In this document: positions 18,010 through 27,073 of the stretch, piece by piece
Numbering within the stretch: the first letter of the stretch is position 1
How the letters are laid out: every line of letters starts with the position of its first letter
Source: Candidatus Aminicenantes bacterium UBA6072
Lineage (GTDB): Bacteria > Acidobacteriota > Aminicenantia > UBA2199
DNA length: 64,000 nt
NCBI GenBank assembly: GCA_002436105.1
Contig: DIXU01000001.1
Span: 1 to 64,000, forward strand
Direction: 5' to 3'
Program-made: the position numbers and the translations under genes
The notes under the pieces: model-generated
Database searches by the model: none
Seen by the model: the letters and a program-made list of their open reading frames with translations, nothing else
What the model was told of the DNA's origin: nothing

Positions 18010-18927
18010 GTGAAAACCATCATCAGCGCCCGTCGCCTGTGCAAGAAATACGGCGCCTTCGTCGCCGTGGACGGCATCTCTTTCGACATCGAGGAAGGCG
18101 AATGCTTCGGCTTCCTGGGCCCCAACGGTGCCGGCAAGACATCGACCGTGCGCATGATCCACTGCGTATCGCCGCTCACCTCCGGGACGCTGATCGTCGA
18201 CGGCCAGGCCGCCCACGTCGACAACCGGGCCGTCAAGCAGCAGACCGGCGTCATCCCCCAGGAAATCACACTGGACAGCGACCTGACCGTCCGCGAGAAC
18301 CTGCAGGTCCATGCCCATTTCTTCGCCATTCCGCGGCGCGAGGCGCGCCGGCGCATCGACGGTCTGCTGCAGTTCGTCGAGCTGGAGAAGCGGCGCGACA
18401 GCAAGATCGACCAGCTCTCCACCGGCATGAAGCGCCGCCTGCTCATCGCCCGCGCCCTGCTCAACCAGCCGCGCATCCTCATCGCCGACGAGCCGACCAC
18501 CGGTCTGGACCCGCAGGCGCGGCACCTGATCTGGCAGCGGCTGCGGCAGCTGAAGGACCAGGGCGCCACCCTGATCCTGACCACCCAGTACATGGAGGAG
18601 GCGCAGCAGCTGTGCGACCGCATCGTGATCATGCACCAGGGCCGCATCCTCAAAGAGGGCGCTCCCGCGCGGCTCATCGCCGCGGAGATCGGCCGCGAGG
18701 TCACCGAGATCCGCTCTGCGGCCGACCAGGACGAATCGCTGGTCGCCGAGCTGGGGCCGCTGGCCCGCGGCCACGAACGGGCGGGCGACACATTGTATTT
18801 CTACTGCGACGACGGCCGCCCCCTGATGAAGAAGGTGCTGGAGCTCGACCTGCCCGCCACCGTGCACCGCCCGGCATCTCTCGAGGACGTCTTCCTGAAG
18901 CTCACCGGCAGGAACCTGGTCGAATGA
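18010..18927 (+). CDS. ABC-2-type exporter, ATP-binding protein (NodI/daunorubicin-resistance type)
   Basis: 305 aa starting at GTG. Walker A GPNGAGKTS, signature LSTGMKRRLLIARAL, Walker B ILIADEPTTGLD, H-loop TTQYMEEAQ. The TTQYMEEA motif is characteristic of NodI/DrrA-type ATPases that pair with a single ABC-2 permease, here the gene overlapping by ATGA. A C-terminal regulatory-type tail (RPASLEDVFLKLTGR) is also typical. Substrate unknown; export of a lipid or hydrophobic metabolite is plausible. Confidence 0.93.
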   Translation: MKTIISARRLCKKYGAFVAVDGISFDIEEGECFGFLGPNGAGKTSTVRMIHCVSPLTSGTLIVDGQAAHVDNRAVKQQTGVIPQEITLDSDLTVRENLQVHAHFFAIPRREARRRIDGLLQFVELEKRRDSKIDQLSTGMKRRLLIARALLNQPRILIADEPTTGLDPQARHLIWQRLRQLKDQGATLILTTQYMEEAQQLCDRIVIMHQGRILKEGAPARLIAAEIGREVTEIRSAADQDESLVAELGPLARGHERAGDTLYFYCDDGRPLMKKVLELDLPATVHRPASLEDVFLKLTGRNLVE

Positions 18928-19691
18928 ACTTCTCCCGCCGCATCGCCTGGGTGTTCTGGCGCAACATGGTCTCCTACAAGCGCTTCGTGCTGACGACGTT
19001 CCTGGCCAGCCTGATCCAGCCGCTTTTCTACCTGGTCACCTTCGGCATCGGCATGGGCGCGTACCTCGGCCAATTCGGCGGCAAGCCCTACCTCTATTTC
19101 CTGGTTCCCGGCGTGCTGACCACCTCGGTGATGATGAGTTCCAGCTTCGAATGCATGTACGGCACGTTCGTCAAGATGATCCACGAGAAGCTCTACGACT
19201 CGCTGATCGCCACCCCGGTGTCGGCCGAGGACGCCGTCGCCGGCGATATCGCCTGGGGCGCCTTCCGCGGCCTGGTCAGCGGCTCGCTGATGATGATCGT
19301 GGCCATCTTCATGGGCATCCTGCCGGTCTCGCTCCTCAGCGTGCTGCTGCTGGTGCTGCTGATGGTGTTTGTCGGCGTGCTGTTCGGCTCGCTGGCCATG
19401 ATCGTCACCTCGTTCGCCCCCAACTTCGATTTCTTCAACTACTACTCGGAGCTGGTGATCACGCCCATGCTCTTTTTCTCGGGCGTGTTCTTTCCCCTGG
19501 ACAGGTTCCCCGGCTGGATGAAGGCCCTGGCGCAGTTCATGCCCCTGACCCACGCGGTGGCCGTCGCCCGCGCCATCTTCAACGGCGATTACTCCCGGGG
19601 GCTGCTGCTCAACTTCCTGGTCATCTTCATCCTGGGCGGCGCCGCCTTCTACTTCGGCGTGCGGCGCATGAAAAAGCGCCTGATCAAGTAA
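18924..19691 (+). CDS. ABC-2-type exporter permease (NodJ-like)
   Basis: 255 aa, six transmembrane segments, with ABC-2 family features: an N-terminal amphipathic segment (RIAWVFWRNMVSYKRF), YLYFLVPGVLTTSVMMSSSFE, YDSLIATPVSAEDAVAGDI and the late LVITPMLFFSGVFFPLDRFP. This is the pattern of NodJ/DrrB-type permeases. It is coupled to the ATPase upstream through an ATGA overlap, and the pair forms an autonomous two-gene exporter. Confidence 0.92.
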   Translation: MNFSRRIAWVFWRNMVSYKRFVLTTFLASLIQPLFYLVTFGIGMGAYLGQFGGKPYLYFLVPGVLTTSVMMSSSFECMYGTFVKMIHEKLYDSLIATPVSAEDAVAGDIAWGAFRGLVSGSLMMIVAIFMGILPVSLLSVLLLVLLMVFVGVLFGSLAMIVTSFAPNFDFFNYYSELVITPMLFFSGVFFPLDRFPGWMKALAQFMPLTHAVAVARAIFNGDYSRGLLLNFLVIFILGGAAFYFGVRRMKKRLIK

Positions 19692-19708
19692 AGGTCGCTC
19701 GAAGCTGG

Positions 19709-20797
19709 TCAGCCCCCGGCAGCGATGAGGGCGTAGAGCGCGAACGTGGCCAGCCAGTGGCCGCCTTCGTAGGAATCGCCGGCGACCGCGGGCAGCGAGT
19801 GGCGCATATGGGCGTCGGCCACCGGCCGCAGGTGGCCGTAGTCCTGGAGCGCAGCGATGCCGTACAGGCACCAGGCGCGGCTGAAGTTCAGGCCGTCGAG
19901 ATGGACCAGCTTGCCGTCCCGGCGGTCGGAGACGATGCCCGGCGCCAGCGCGAACCGCCTGCCGGACAACTGCGGCAGGAATTTCTTCAGCCAGACGGCG
20001 AACTCCTTCTCCGGCAGCACGCGGCGCATCAGGTCGGCCTCCTCCAGGCAGGGTGACAGGAAATCATAACCGCTTGGCTCCCACTCCAGCGGGCAGCCGC
20101 GGTCGTCCAGGTAGAAATCCCGCGCCCGCTTTTCCAGGAGGCTTTTCAATTTCCCGTCGCCGGCGGCGATGGCGTAATCCCAGGCGCAGGCCATGGCAAA
20201 GGCGGTGTTGGCGTGCTCGCCGACGCGCACCGGGTAGACGAGCCTGGGCAGGAAATCCAGCCAGCGCCCGACGACCAGGTCGGTGAGCGGCCGCAGGTTG
20301 ACTTCCAGCTCGCGCGCCAGCGGGTCGTCGAAAGCGAGCAGCTCCGCGGCCAGCATCAGCAGCCAGGCCCAGCCGTAGGTGCGCTCGAACGACGTCTCTT
20401 CGGCCCGGCGGAAGTAGCGCACCTCGTCGAGGATGTGGGCGGCCGTGATGTTCGCGGCCAGCTGCCCGCGGATCTCCTTTTCGACCCGCAGGCCGGGAAA
20501 GGTCTTCAGCAGCCGCACCAGCAGCCAGTGGCCGTGGACCGACGAGTGCCAGTCGAAGCAGCCGTAGAAGGCCGGGTGCAGGCCGCGCGGCGAGCCGATG
20601 TCGGCGGCGGACGCCAGGGTCTCACCGGGCTTGTTGGGAAACTCCTGCTGCAGGCACTTCAGCGGCAGCGCCGCCAGGCGCTCCGCCTGCCCGGAGGACA
20701 AGCCGATCCCGGCTTTGTTTTCGGCCAGCAGCGCCGGCAAAAAGGATCCAGCCAGCGAAGCGAACGCAAACAGAAAAACAACGAATGATCGTTTCAT
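19709..20797 (-). CDS. DUF2891-like secreted protein
   Basis: 362 aa with a signal peptide (KRSFVVFLFAFASLAGSFLPALLA). The mature part carries GCFDWHSSVHGHWLLVRLL, RTYGWAWLL, VYPVRVGEHANTAFAM, YDFLSPCLEEADLM and a C-terminal HWLATFALYAL, matching the DUF2891 pattern of an alpha-helical barrel-like protein. The family has no firm activity; the repeated Trp/His-rich helices suggest a glycoside-type or lyase-like toroid, which is speculation. It converges with the exporter upstream. No Shine-Dalgarno precedes the ATG. Confidence 0.85.
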   Translation of the reverse strand: MKRSFVVFLFAFASLAGSFLPALLAENKAGIGLSSGQAERLAALPLKCLQQEFPNKPGETLASAADIGSPRGLHPAFYGCFDWHSSVHGHWLLVRLLKTFPGLRVEKEIRGQLAANITAAHILDEVRYFRRAEETSFERTYGWAWLLMLAAELLAFDDPLARELEVNLRPLTDLVVGRWLDFLPRLVYPVRVGEHANTAFAMACAWDYAIAAGDGKLKSLLEKRARDFYLDDRGCPLEWEPSGYDFLSPCLEEADLMRRVLPEKEFAVWLKKFLPQLSGRRFALAPGIVSDRRDGKLVHLDGLNFSRAWCLYGIAALQDYGHLRPVADAHMRHSLPAVAGDSYEGGHWLATFALYALIAAGG

Positions 20798-20832
20798 GCG
20801 CGGATTGTTGAAAAAATCCCCGCATTTGTCAA
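20798..20832 (-). promoter_or_regulatory. Predicted leaderless promoter of the DUF2891 gene
   Basis: On the minus strand: TTGACA (20827-20832), 17-bp spacer, AACAAT (20804-20809), 6 nt, ATG at 20797. The -35 is a perfect consensus and no Shine-Dalgarno is present. Confidence 0.55.
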
Positions 20833-20942
20833 CCGCGCCCCGCCGTTGACGCCCCGGATGCTATATTCTTGAATTTCCGTTATAATCATGGCGACGCCGC
20901 CGTCCGGGAATGCCCCCGGACGCCTGGCCGCACGGAGGAGCG

Positions 20943-21986
20943 ATGACGGCAGTCAGACAGCCCGCCCGCATACTGGTCGTCGACGACGAACCCAGCCTGT
21001 CCCGTCTGGTTACCCAGATGCTCACGGCCAGGGGCTACGCCAACCGCGCCTGCAGAAGCGGCGCCGACGCCATCGCGGCGCTGCGGAGCGAGAAATTCGA
21101 ACTGGTCATCAGCGACATCTCCATGCCGGGCATGTCGGGCATCGAGCTGCTGTCCACGGTCAAGGGCGAATACCCCGGCATCGCCTTCATCATGCTCACC
21201 GCCATCGACGACCACGCCACCGCCGTGCGCGCGCTGGAGTTGGGCGCTTTCGGCTACATCGTCAAGCCGTTCGAGGCCAACGAGATGTTCATCAACATCA
21301 GCAACGCCCTGCGCCGCCGCGAACTCGAGATGGAGCGGGACCTATACGAGGAGCGTTTGGAGAAAGAAGTGCGCGAGCGCACGGCCGAGATCCGCGCCGC
21401 CCAGGAGCAGGTCATCCTGCGCCTGATGAGCGCTTCCGGTTATCGCGACGAGGAAACCGGCGACCACATTCGTCGCATGGGCGAATACGCCGCCGTGCTG
21501 GCTCGTGCCGTTGGCTGGGACGCGGACGCGGTGGACAAAATGCGCCTGGCCGCCCCGATGCACGACATCGGCAAGATCGGCGTCGCCGACGCCATCCTGC
21601 ACAAGGCCGGCAAGCTGACGCCCGGGGAATTCACCCAGATCCAGCAACACTCCCGCATCGGCTTCCGCATCCTCGAGGGATCGGGCATCCCGCTCCTGGA
21701 CCTGGCCGGGAAGATTGCCCTGCACCACCACGAAAAGTGGGACGGCAGCGGCTACCCGGACGGCCTGACCGGAGAATCCATCCCGGAGGCGGCCCGCATC
21801 GTCGCCCTCTGCGACGTCTACGATGCCCTGGTCACCGACCGCGTCTATCGCAGGGCTTTCAAGGAAGGGCAGGCGCTGGCGATCATGAGCGAGGGCCGCG
21901 GCAGCCATTTCGAACCACGCCTGTTCGACGTTTTCCTGGCCAAGCTGCCGGAGCTGCGCGAAGTCCGCTCCCGCTTCGCCGGCTGA
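20943..21986 (+). CDS. Response regulator with HD-GYP domain (c-di-GMP phosphodiesterase type)
   Basis: 347 aa. Residues 1-125 are a REC domain (ILVVDDEPS; LVISDISMPGMSG with the phospho-Asp; IVKPFEANEM). A helical linker leads to an HD-GYP domain: HD pair in MHDIGKIG (near 205), HHHEKWDGSGYP (near 261), and LCDVYDALVTDR. It matches RpfG-type enzymes that hydrolyse c-di-GMP after phosphorylation. No kinase is adjacent on this strand, so its partner may be one of the many kinases elsewhere in the window. GGAGG lies just before the chosen ATG. It converges on the c-di-GMP operon 22013-28093. Confidence 0.95.
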   Translation: MTAVRQPARILVVDDEPSLSRLVTQMLTARGYANRACRSGADAIAALRSEKFELVISDISMPGMSGIELLSTVKGEYPGIAFIMLTAIDDHATAVRALELGAFGYIVKPFEANEMFINISNALRRRELEMERDLYEERLEKEVRERTAEIRAAQEQVILRLMSASGYRDEETGDHIRRMGEYAAVLARAVGWDADAVDKMRLAAPMHDIGKIGVADAILHKAGKLTPGEFTQIQQHSRIGFRILEGSGIPLLDLAGKIALHHHEKWDGSGYPDGLTGESIPEAARIVALCDVYDALVTDRVYRRAFKEGQALAIMSEGRGSHFEPRLFDVFLAKLPELREVRSRFAG

Positions 21987-22012
21987 CCGCTGACGCAGGC
22001 CAAGGAACGGCT

Positions 22013-22480
22013 TCAGCGCTCTGGCGTGAGTTGCCCGACGAAATCAAGATAGCCGTCCGGTGGATCGAGGATTTCCACCCCGAAATCGACCAGGTTGGAG
22101 AAGGAGCGCCGGTTGCTCACCCAGCGCACCGATCCCTGCAGGGCAAAGGAGTATTCCCCGGCTTCCAGTTCGACGTCCACCCGCCCCGGCCGCGGCTGGA
22201 ACGGCGACGACAGCTTCAGGCCGCCGCGGGAAATGTTGAACAGCATGGCCGTTTGGCCGTCGACGCGGACAAAAGTGCGGTGCTCGATGCGGGGATGGCG
22301 CCGCTTCTCCACGCCCGGCATCGCCGTTTCTCCCTGGTACGGCGCGTCGGTGACGGCTCCGCCGGCGCAAGAGCGTCGCAATTCAACCAAAACCTGGTTC
22401 ATGCCCAGGCCGCAATGGGGGCACATGGGCACAGTATCGGACCGGTTTCCCGAACATTCGCTGCAAACGATCAAAGACAT
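22013..22480 (-). CDS. Zinc-ribbon PilZ protein (c-di-GMP receptor)
   Basis: 155 aa. The first 40 residues hold two CxxC pairs (CSEC, CPHC), a zinc ribbon. The PilZ domain follows with both c-di-GMP-binding motifs: RRHPR (RxxxR) and NISRGG (D/NxSxxG), then a beta-barrel. It should sense c-di-GMP and act by protein contact. Last gene of the operon: its ATG overlaps the stop of the GAF-GGDEF gene (ATGATG arrangement). AGGAGG is correctly spaced for the second of the two ATGs. Confidence 0.88.
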   Translation of the reverse strand: MSLIVCSECSGNRSDTVPMCPHCGLGMNQVLVELRRSCAGGAVTDAPYQGETAMPGVEKRRHPRIEHRTFVRVDGQTAMLFNISRGGLKLSSPFQPRPGRVDVELEAGEYSFALQGSVRWVSNRRSFSNLVDFGVEILDPPDGYLDFVGQLTPER

Positions 22481-24084
22481 CATATCCTCCTAGGCAATCC
22501 GGTCTCTCTGCTTCGCGACGTAGCGTTCCCTGCCCCCCCGGGCTCGCCGGGATCGCTTGCGGCCATTACGCGGTTTTTGCCCGATTCCTTGGCCCGGTAC
22601 ATGGCCATATCGGTTCGCCGGATCAGTGCCTCGACATCCTCGCCGCTGCGGTATGCCGCCACCCCGAAACTGCCGGTGATCCGCGCGGGCCCGCTGGCAG
22701 CCAGCGGCATCCCGAGCTGGCGGCTGAGCCGCTCGCTCAGGACAGCGCGCAGCCGCTCGGCGCAAACGAGCGCACCCTCCAAACCGGTGTCGGGCTGGAT
22801 GATGATGAACTCCTCGCCGCCGTAGCGCGAGACGATGTCGATCTCGCTTCCCTTCATCACCGCGGGCTCGTCGAAGCGGCGGATGTTGCCGCGGATGGCC
22901 TGGGCCGCCTCGCGCAGGACGCGGTCGCCGAACAGATGGCCGCAAGAGTCGTTGACCTTCTTGAAGTCGTCCAGGTCGATCATGACCAGCGAAAGCGGCC
23001 TCTGGTAGCGCTGCGCCCGGGCCAGCTCGGCACCCAGGCGCTGGTAGAAATAGCGGTAATTGTACAGGCCGGTCAGCGGATCGGTGACCGAGAGCTTTTC
23101 GATCTCGGCGTACATGCGGGCGTTGCGCATGCCCACCGCCACCTGCAGCGAAAGGATGGAGAGCAGCCGCACGTCGTTTTCGGCGAAGGCGTTCTCGCTC
23201 CGGCTCTCGAGGGTCAGCACGCCCAGGAGCTCGCCATCGGAGATGACGGGAAAGGCGATCTCCGAGCGGATGCCTTCAATCCCCGAGGTGATGTAATCGG
23301 GATCCAGGCGGACATCACCGATATTGACCATCCGCCGCTCCAGGGCGCAGCGCCCGGTGACGCCCCGGCCGAGGGGGATCTTCATGCCGATGAGCTCCTT
23401 GGGGAATTCCTCGCTGCTGGCGACGAAAACCAGCTGGCCTTCCCGTGCCTCCAGAATGGCGCAGGTGTCGTAATGCAGGCGCTGGCGGACATCGGCCACG
23501 ATCAGGGCGAACAGGTCGCTGGGCCGGGCGATGGAGACGAGCTTCAGGCCGATGTCCTGCACCAACTGCATCTGGGCGAGCACCAGGGAATTCTGGACCG
23601 CCACGCCGATCTGGTAGCCCAGCAGCCTGAGAAATTCGACATCGCGCCGACGGAAGGCATTCCGGCGCTCGCTTTGGATATTGAGCACCCCGAGCAGCGC
23701 GTCGCGAAAGACGATCGGGATGTCGAGCTCCGAACGGAAGATGCTGTCCCCCAGGTGGATGTAGTGGTCGCAACGCGAGAGGTCGGCGACCAGCATCTCC
23801 TTCCGGCTCAGGGCGCAGCGGCCGCTGATGCCCTGTCCCCAGGCGATGCGCTTGCCAATGATCTCCTCGGGGTACTCGCTGACGGCCCGGATCACCAGGT
23901 CGCGGCCTTCCATGAGCAGGATGGCGCAATAGGAGAACCCCAGCGTGTCCTGGATGCGCCGGACGATCAGGCGCAACAGGCGGTCGAGGTCGAGCTCGGC
24001 GCTGATCTGGGCGCCGATCTCCTGCAACAGCCGGTCGCATCGCCGGCCCGGGTGAAGTGAAAACAGTGACGATTTCGGTTTCAT
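22480..24084 (-). CDS. Diguanylate cyclase with two GAF domains
   Basis: 534 aa. Two GAF-type sensor domains (about residues 15-165 and 180-330; FSYCAILLMEGRDLVIRA, LHYDTCAILEAREGQLVFVA, both with ISGRCAL/VTGRCAL loops) are followed by a GGDEF domain with VSRYGGEEF. The duplicated GAF-GRCAL pattern suggests an internal duplication. No RxxD I-site is present at the usual position (the sequence there is SEIDIVSRYGGEEF), so feedback inhibition may be absent. It is in one operon with a kinase, an HD-GYP protein and two PilZ proteins. GAGGAGG precedes the ATG. Confidence 0.93.
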   Translation of the reverse strand: MKPKSSLFSLHPGRRCDRLLQEIGAQISAELDLDRLLRLIVRRIQDTLGFSYCAILLMEGRDLVIRAVSEYPEEIIGKRIAWGQGISGRCALSRKEMLVADLSRCDHYIHLGDSIFRSELDIPIVFRDALLGVLNIQSERRNAFRRRDVEFLRLLGYQIGVAVQNSLVLAQMQLVQDIGLKLVSIARPSDLFALIVADVRQRLHYDTCAILEAREGQLVFVASSEEFPKELIGMKIPLGRGVTGRCALERRMVNIGDVRLDPDYITSGIEGIRSEIAFPVISDGELLGVLTLESRSENAFAENDVRLLSILSLQVAVGMRNARMYAEIEKLSVTDPLTGLYNYRYFYQRLGAELARAQRYQRPLSLVMIDLDDFKKVNDSCGHLFGDRVLREAAQAIRGNIRRFDEPAVMKGSEIDIVSRYGGEEFIIIQPDTGLEGALVCAERLRAVLSERLSRQLGMPLAASGPARITGSFGVAAYRSGEDVEALIRRTDMAMYRAKESGKNRVMAASDPGEPGGAGNATSRSRETGLPRRI

Positions 24085-24107
24085 GAACCCTCCTCATCCT
24101 GTCCCGG

Positions 24108-24506
24108 TCACGCGGTCACGACCGCCTCGGCGAGGCCGCAATTGTTCAGGATGATACCCTGGACTAGGTTTTTCTGAAAATCGTTTTCAAAGAGGATATG
24201 GCAGCCGGTGGAATAGACCACGCCGGGGCGGAACACGCCCTCGGGCAGGCTTTGGAAGCGCAGGATGCGCGAGTGGACGATCTTCACCGTGAGCGCGTGC
24301 TTCTCCCCGCCGTAACGAATCAGGACCGGGTAGACATTGCCGATCAGCGGCGCGTAGTTGGACAGGACGTTGATGCCGCCCAGGGAAAGGTTCTTGATCA
24401 GGAACTCCTCGCGGTTGAGGAACTCGCCGGTCACCTCGCAGGCCAGCTCGAAGTAGCCGATGATCGGAGCCTGGGGATCGAAACGTTCTTGCATGCGGAC
24501 TTCCAT
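24108..24506 (-). CDS. PilZ-domain protein
   Basis: 132 aa, single domain. RMQER near the start and NLSLGG near residue 44 reproduce the RxxxR and N-x-S-x-x-G motifs of PilZ c-di-GMP receptors, though the N-terminal motif is close to the start. The beta-rich remainder (LTVKIVHSRILRFQ; VYSTGCHILFEN) fits the barrel. Start chosen at the ATG with AAGGAGG upstream rather than the in-frame ATG that overlaps the kinase gene. Lies between the kinase and the cyclase. Confidence 0.75.
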   Translation of the reverse strand: MEVRMQERFDPQAPIIGYFELACEVTGEFLNREEFLIKNLSLGGINVLSNYAPLIGNVYPVLIRYGGEKHALTVKIVHSRILRFQSLPEGVFRPGVVYSTGCHILFENDFQKNLVQGIILNNCGLAEAVVTA

Positions 24507-24520
24507 GATTCCTCCTTGAT

Positions 24521-25513
24521 TCATATCGTCGCCGTCGTCCCGGCGCCTTCCGGGGAACGCAGCGGCAGGTTGACGGCAAAGCGGCTGCCCAACCCCGATT
24601 CGCTGCGGACGCCCACCGTGCCGCCGTGCAGCTCGGCCAGGCGCTTGACCATCGACAGCCCCAGGCCGGTGCCCTCGTATTTCCGGTCCAGCGCTCCATG
24701 CAGCTGCTCGAAGGGCTGGAACAGCCGCGGCATGTCCCGGGGGGCGATGCCGATGCCGTTGTCCCGCACCGCGATCTCGCAGCAGCCGTTGGCGACGCGC
24801 TGGGCTTCCAGGACGATGCGGCCGTTGTCCGGGGTGAACTTGACGGCGTTGGCCAGCAGGTTGTAGACGATCTGCTTGAGCTTGCGCGCGTCCACCCGCG
24901 CCTCGCCGATGTCTTCGGCGATGCGCGTCTCGAGGGCGATGCCGTGGATCTGCGCCCGCTCGCGGACGATGGCCAGGCTGCCGCGCAGCAGCGGCGCCAG
25001 GTCGACGGTCTCCAGGTCCAGGGTCATCCGCCCGGCCTCGATCTTCGCCAGGTCGAGGATATCGTTGATCAGCGTCAGCAGGTGCACGCCGCTGTCATGG
25101 ATATCGCCGCAGTACTCGCGCTGGCGCGGATCCATCTCCCCCGCCTGGCCCTGGCGCAGCACCTCGGAAAAGCCGATGATGGCGTTCAGCGGCGTGCGCA
25201 ATTCGTGGGACATGGTGGCCAGGAATTCCGACTTGGCGCGGCTGGCCTCCTGGGCTGCCTCGGCATAGGCGGTGATGCGGGCAATGGCCCGGCGCGAGAA
25301 GCGGTTGAACAGCAGCACGATCAGCACCAGCAGGAAGGAGAGGGAGACGAGGATCATCGGCGTGGAGGCGTCGGGCATGTCAATGATCGTTTCGTACAGC
25401 GTCTTCAGCAGCAGGAACAGCAATCCGTAAATGACGAACGTGACCACCGCCTTGAGCTGGCGGACGTCGGACTCGAACTCGTAGATGGGGGGCAGCGTGC
25501 TGGAACGGCTCAT
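24521..25513 (-). CDS. Membrane histidine kinase
   Basis: 330 aa with two transmembrane segments (AVVTFVIYGLLFLLLKTLY and STPMILVSLSFLLVLIVLLF) separated by only ~10 residues, so there is almost no periplasmic sensor. HisKA follows (FLATMSHELRTPLNAIIGFS, phospho-His) and HATPase_c (NLLANAVKFTPDNG; VRDNGIGIA; GTGLGLSMVKRL). It overlaps the REC-HD-GYP gene by ATGA and is the likely phosphodonor for it. Sensing may be through membrane or cytosolic partners. Confidence 0.94.
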   Translation of the reverse strand: MSRSSTLPPIYEFESDVRQLKAVVTFVIYGLLFLLLKTLYETIIDMPDASTPMILVSLSFLLVLIVLLFNRFSRRAIARITAYAEAAQEASRAKSEFLATMSHELRTPLNAIIGFSEVLRQGQAGEMDPRQREYCGDIHDSGVHLLTLINDILDLAKIEAGRMTLDLETVDLAPLLRGSLAIVRERAQIHGIALETRIAEDIGEARVDARKLKQIVYNLLANAVKFTPDNGRIVLEAQRVANGCCEIAVRDNGIGIAPRDMPRLFQPFEQLHGALDRKYEGTGLGLSMVKRLAELHGGTVGVRSESGLGSRFAVNLPLRSPEGAGTTATI

Positions 25514-27063
25514 CCTGCCCTCCGTTCGCCGACCGGTTCCTGCAGGCGGGCGAAGATCTCGGCGAAGCGGGGCGCCAGCTCGCGGAACGCCGCCAGCACC
25601 GCCGGGTCGAAGTGCTCCGGCCGGGAGCGATCGTCGCCCTCGAGCAGGATGGCGCAGGCAGCGCCGTGATCCATGGCCGGCTTGTAGGGCCGGGCGGCGC
25701 GCAGCGAATCATAGCGGTCGGCCAGGGCCGCGATGCGCGCGGCCAGGGGGATCTCCTCGCCCCGGCGCCAGTCGGGATAACCGCTGCCGTCCCAGTTCTC
25801 GTGATGGCCGAGGGCGATGTCGCGGGCCATGGCCAGGCGCGGGTGATCGCCGATGATCCCGGCCCCGAAGCGCGCATGGCCGCGGATGATCTCCCACTCC
25901 TGGAAATCGGGGGCACCCTCCTTGCGCAGGATCTCGAGCGGGATGAAACCATTGCCCACGTCGTGCAGGCGCGCCTGCAGGCGGATGGCGCGCACGAAGG
26001 CCGCGCTTTGGCCGAGCCCGGCAGCCAGCAGGGCGCTGAACTCGCCCACGCGCTCGGGATGCAGGCGCGGTTCGACGTCGTGGATGGCGGCCAGGCGCAG
26101 CAGCGAATCGACGCCGCCGGCCAGGCACTCATCCGCCTCGCGCACCTGGTCGGCGAGGCGCTTGAAGAACAGCCCCTGGGTGGCGAGCACCTCCAGGACC
26201 ACCGCCTCGTGGGCGCCGACCTCGCCCCCGTAGTTGCCGGCAAAAACGCACAGCTCGGAGCTCAGGTAGCCGTACAGGTTGCGCATGGAAGCCGCCAGCC
26301 GCGGCAGCGATTCCAGGAGCTGCACGAAGGGTTCCAGGCCGCGGACGGCAAACTCGGCGCGGTCGGCAAAAAAGGAGTTGGCGCCGCCGGGGGGAGGCAA
26401 CGGCAGCAGCCCCGCGGCATCCAGGTCGAGCTCGCGCCGGATCAGCTCGCGGAACGGCGCCTCGTAATGCAGCCAGCGCCAGCCGGCGCCGAGATGGTAG
26501 CCGACCAGGACGCTCGCCGGGCGATCGGTCGCGTCAGCGCTCTGGCGGATGATGCGCGACACCAGGCGGTCCAGCCGGGGGATCAGCTCGAAGGAGTCGA
26601 GCTCGAACGCCCGCAGGCTCTCGGCGCCGAAGGTGGCCAGGTTGGCCACGCGCTCATAATCCTGCCCCAGCCTGTGGTTCAGCTCTTTCAGGCGCAGCAG
26701 TCCGCGGATTCGGGCCAGCACCTCGCCCTGGTCGATGGGCTTGGAGATGAAATCGTCGGCCCCGGCCTCGATGCCCTGGATCCGCGCCCGGCGCTCCTGC
26801 AGGCTGGTGATCATCACCACCGGCAGGCCGGCCCATTCGGGATCGCCCTTGATCCGGCAGCAAACCTCATAGCCGTTCATCTCGGGCAGCATGACGTCCA
26901 GCAGGACCAGGTCGACCTTTTCGTTGGCGATGATCTCCAGGGCCCTGGCCCCGCTGGCGGCATGCAGCACGTCATAGCCCTGGGGCAACAGGACGGCATC
27001 GTAGAGTTTCAGGTTGATCGGCTCATCATCGACGCAAAGGATCCGCGGTTTGGCGACGTTCAT
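25510..27063 (-). CDS. Response regulator with C-terminal HD-GYP domain
   Basis: 517 aa. REC at 1-125 (ILCVDDEPINLKLYDAVLL; LVLLDVMLPEMNG; FISKPID). A ~180-residue middle region with no family I recognise precedes an HD-GYP domain: RLHDVGNGFIP (HD), HHENWDGSGYP and ALADRYDSLRA. It is a candidate phosphorylation-controlled c-di-GMP phosphodiesterase. The gene lies directly upstream of its presumed kinase (ATGA overlap). GAGGAGG precedes the ATG. Confidence 0.94.
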   Translation of the reverse strand: MNVAKPRILCVDDEPINLKLYDAVLLPQGYDVLHAASGARALEIIANEKVDLVLLDVMLPEMNGYEVCCRIKGDPEWAGLPVVMITSLQERRARIQGIEAGADDFISKPIDQGEVLARIRGLLRLKELNHRLGQDYERVANLATFGAESLRAFELDSFELIPRLDRLVSRIIRQSADATDRPASVLVGYHLGAGWRWLHYEAPFRELIRRELDLDAAGLLPLPPPGGANSFFADRAEFAVRGLEPFVQLLESLPRLAASMRNLYGYLSSELCVFAGNYGGEVGAHEAVVLEVLATQGLFFKRLADQVREADECLAGGVDSLLRLAAIHDVEPRLHPERVGEFSALLAAGLGQSAAFVRAIRLQARLHDVGNGFIPLEILRKEGAPDFQEWEIIRGHARFGAGIIGDHPRLAMARDIALGHHENWDGSGYPDWRRGEEIPLAARIAALADRYDSLRAARPYKPAMDHGAACAILLEGDDRSRPEHFDPAVLAAFRELAPRFAEIFARLQEPVGERRAG

Positions 27064-27073
27064 GTTCTCCTCC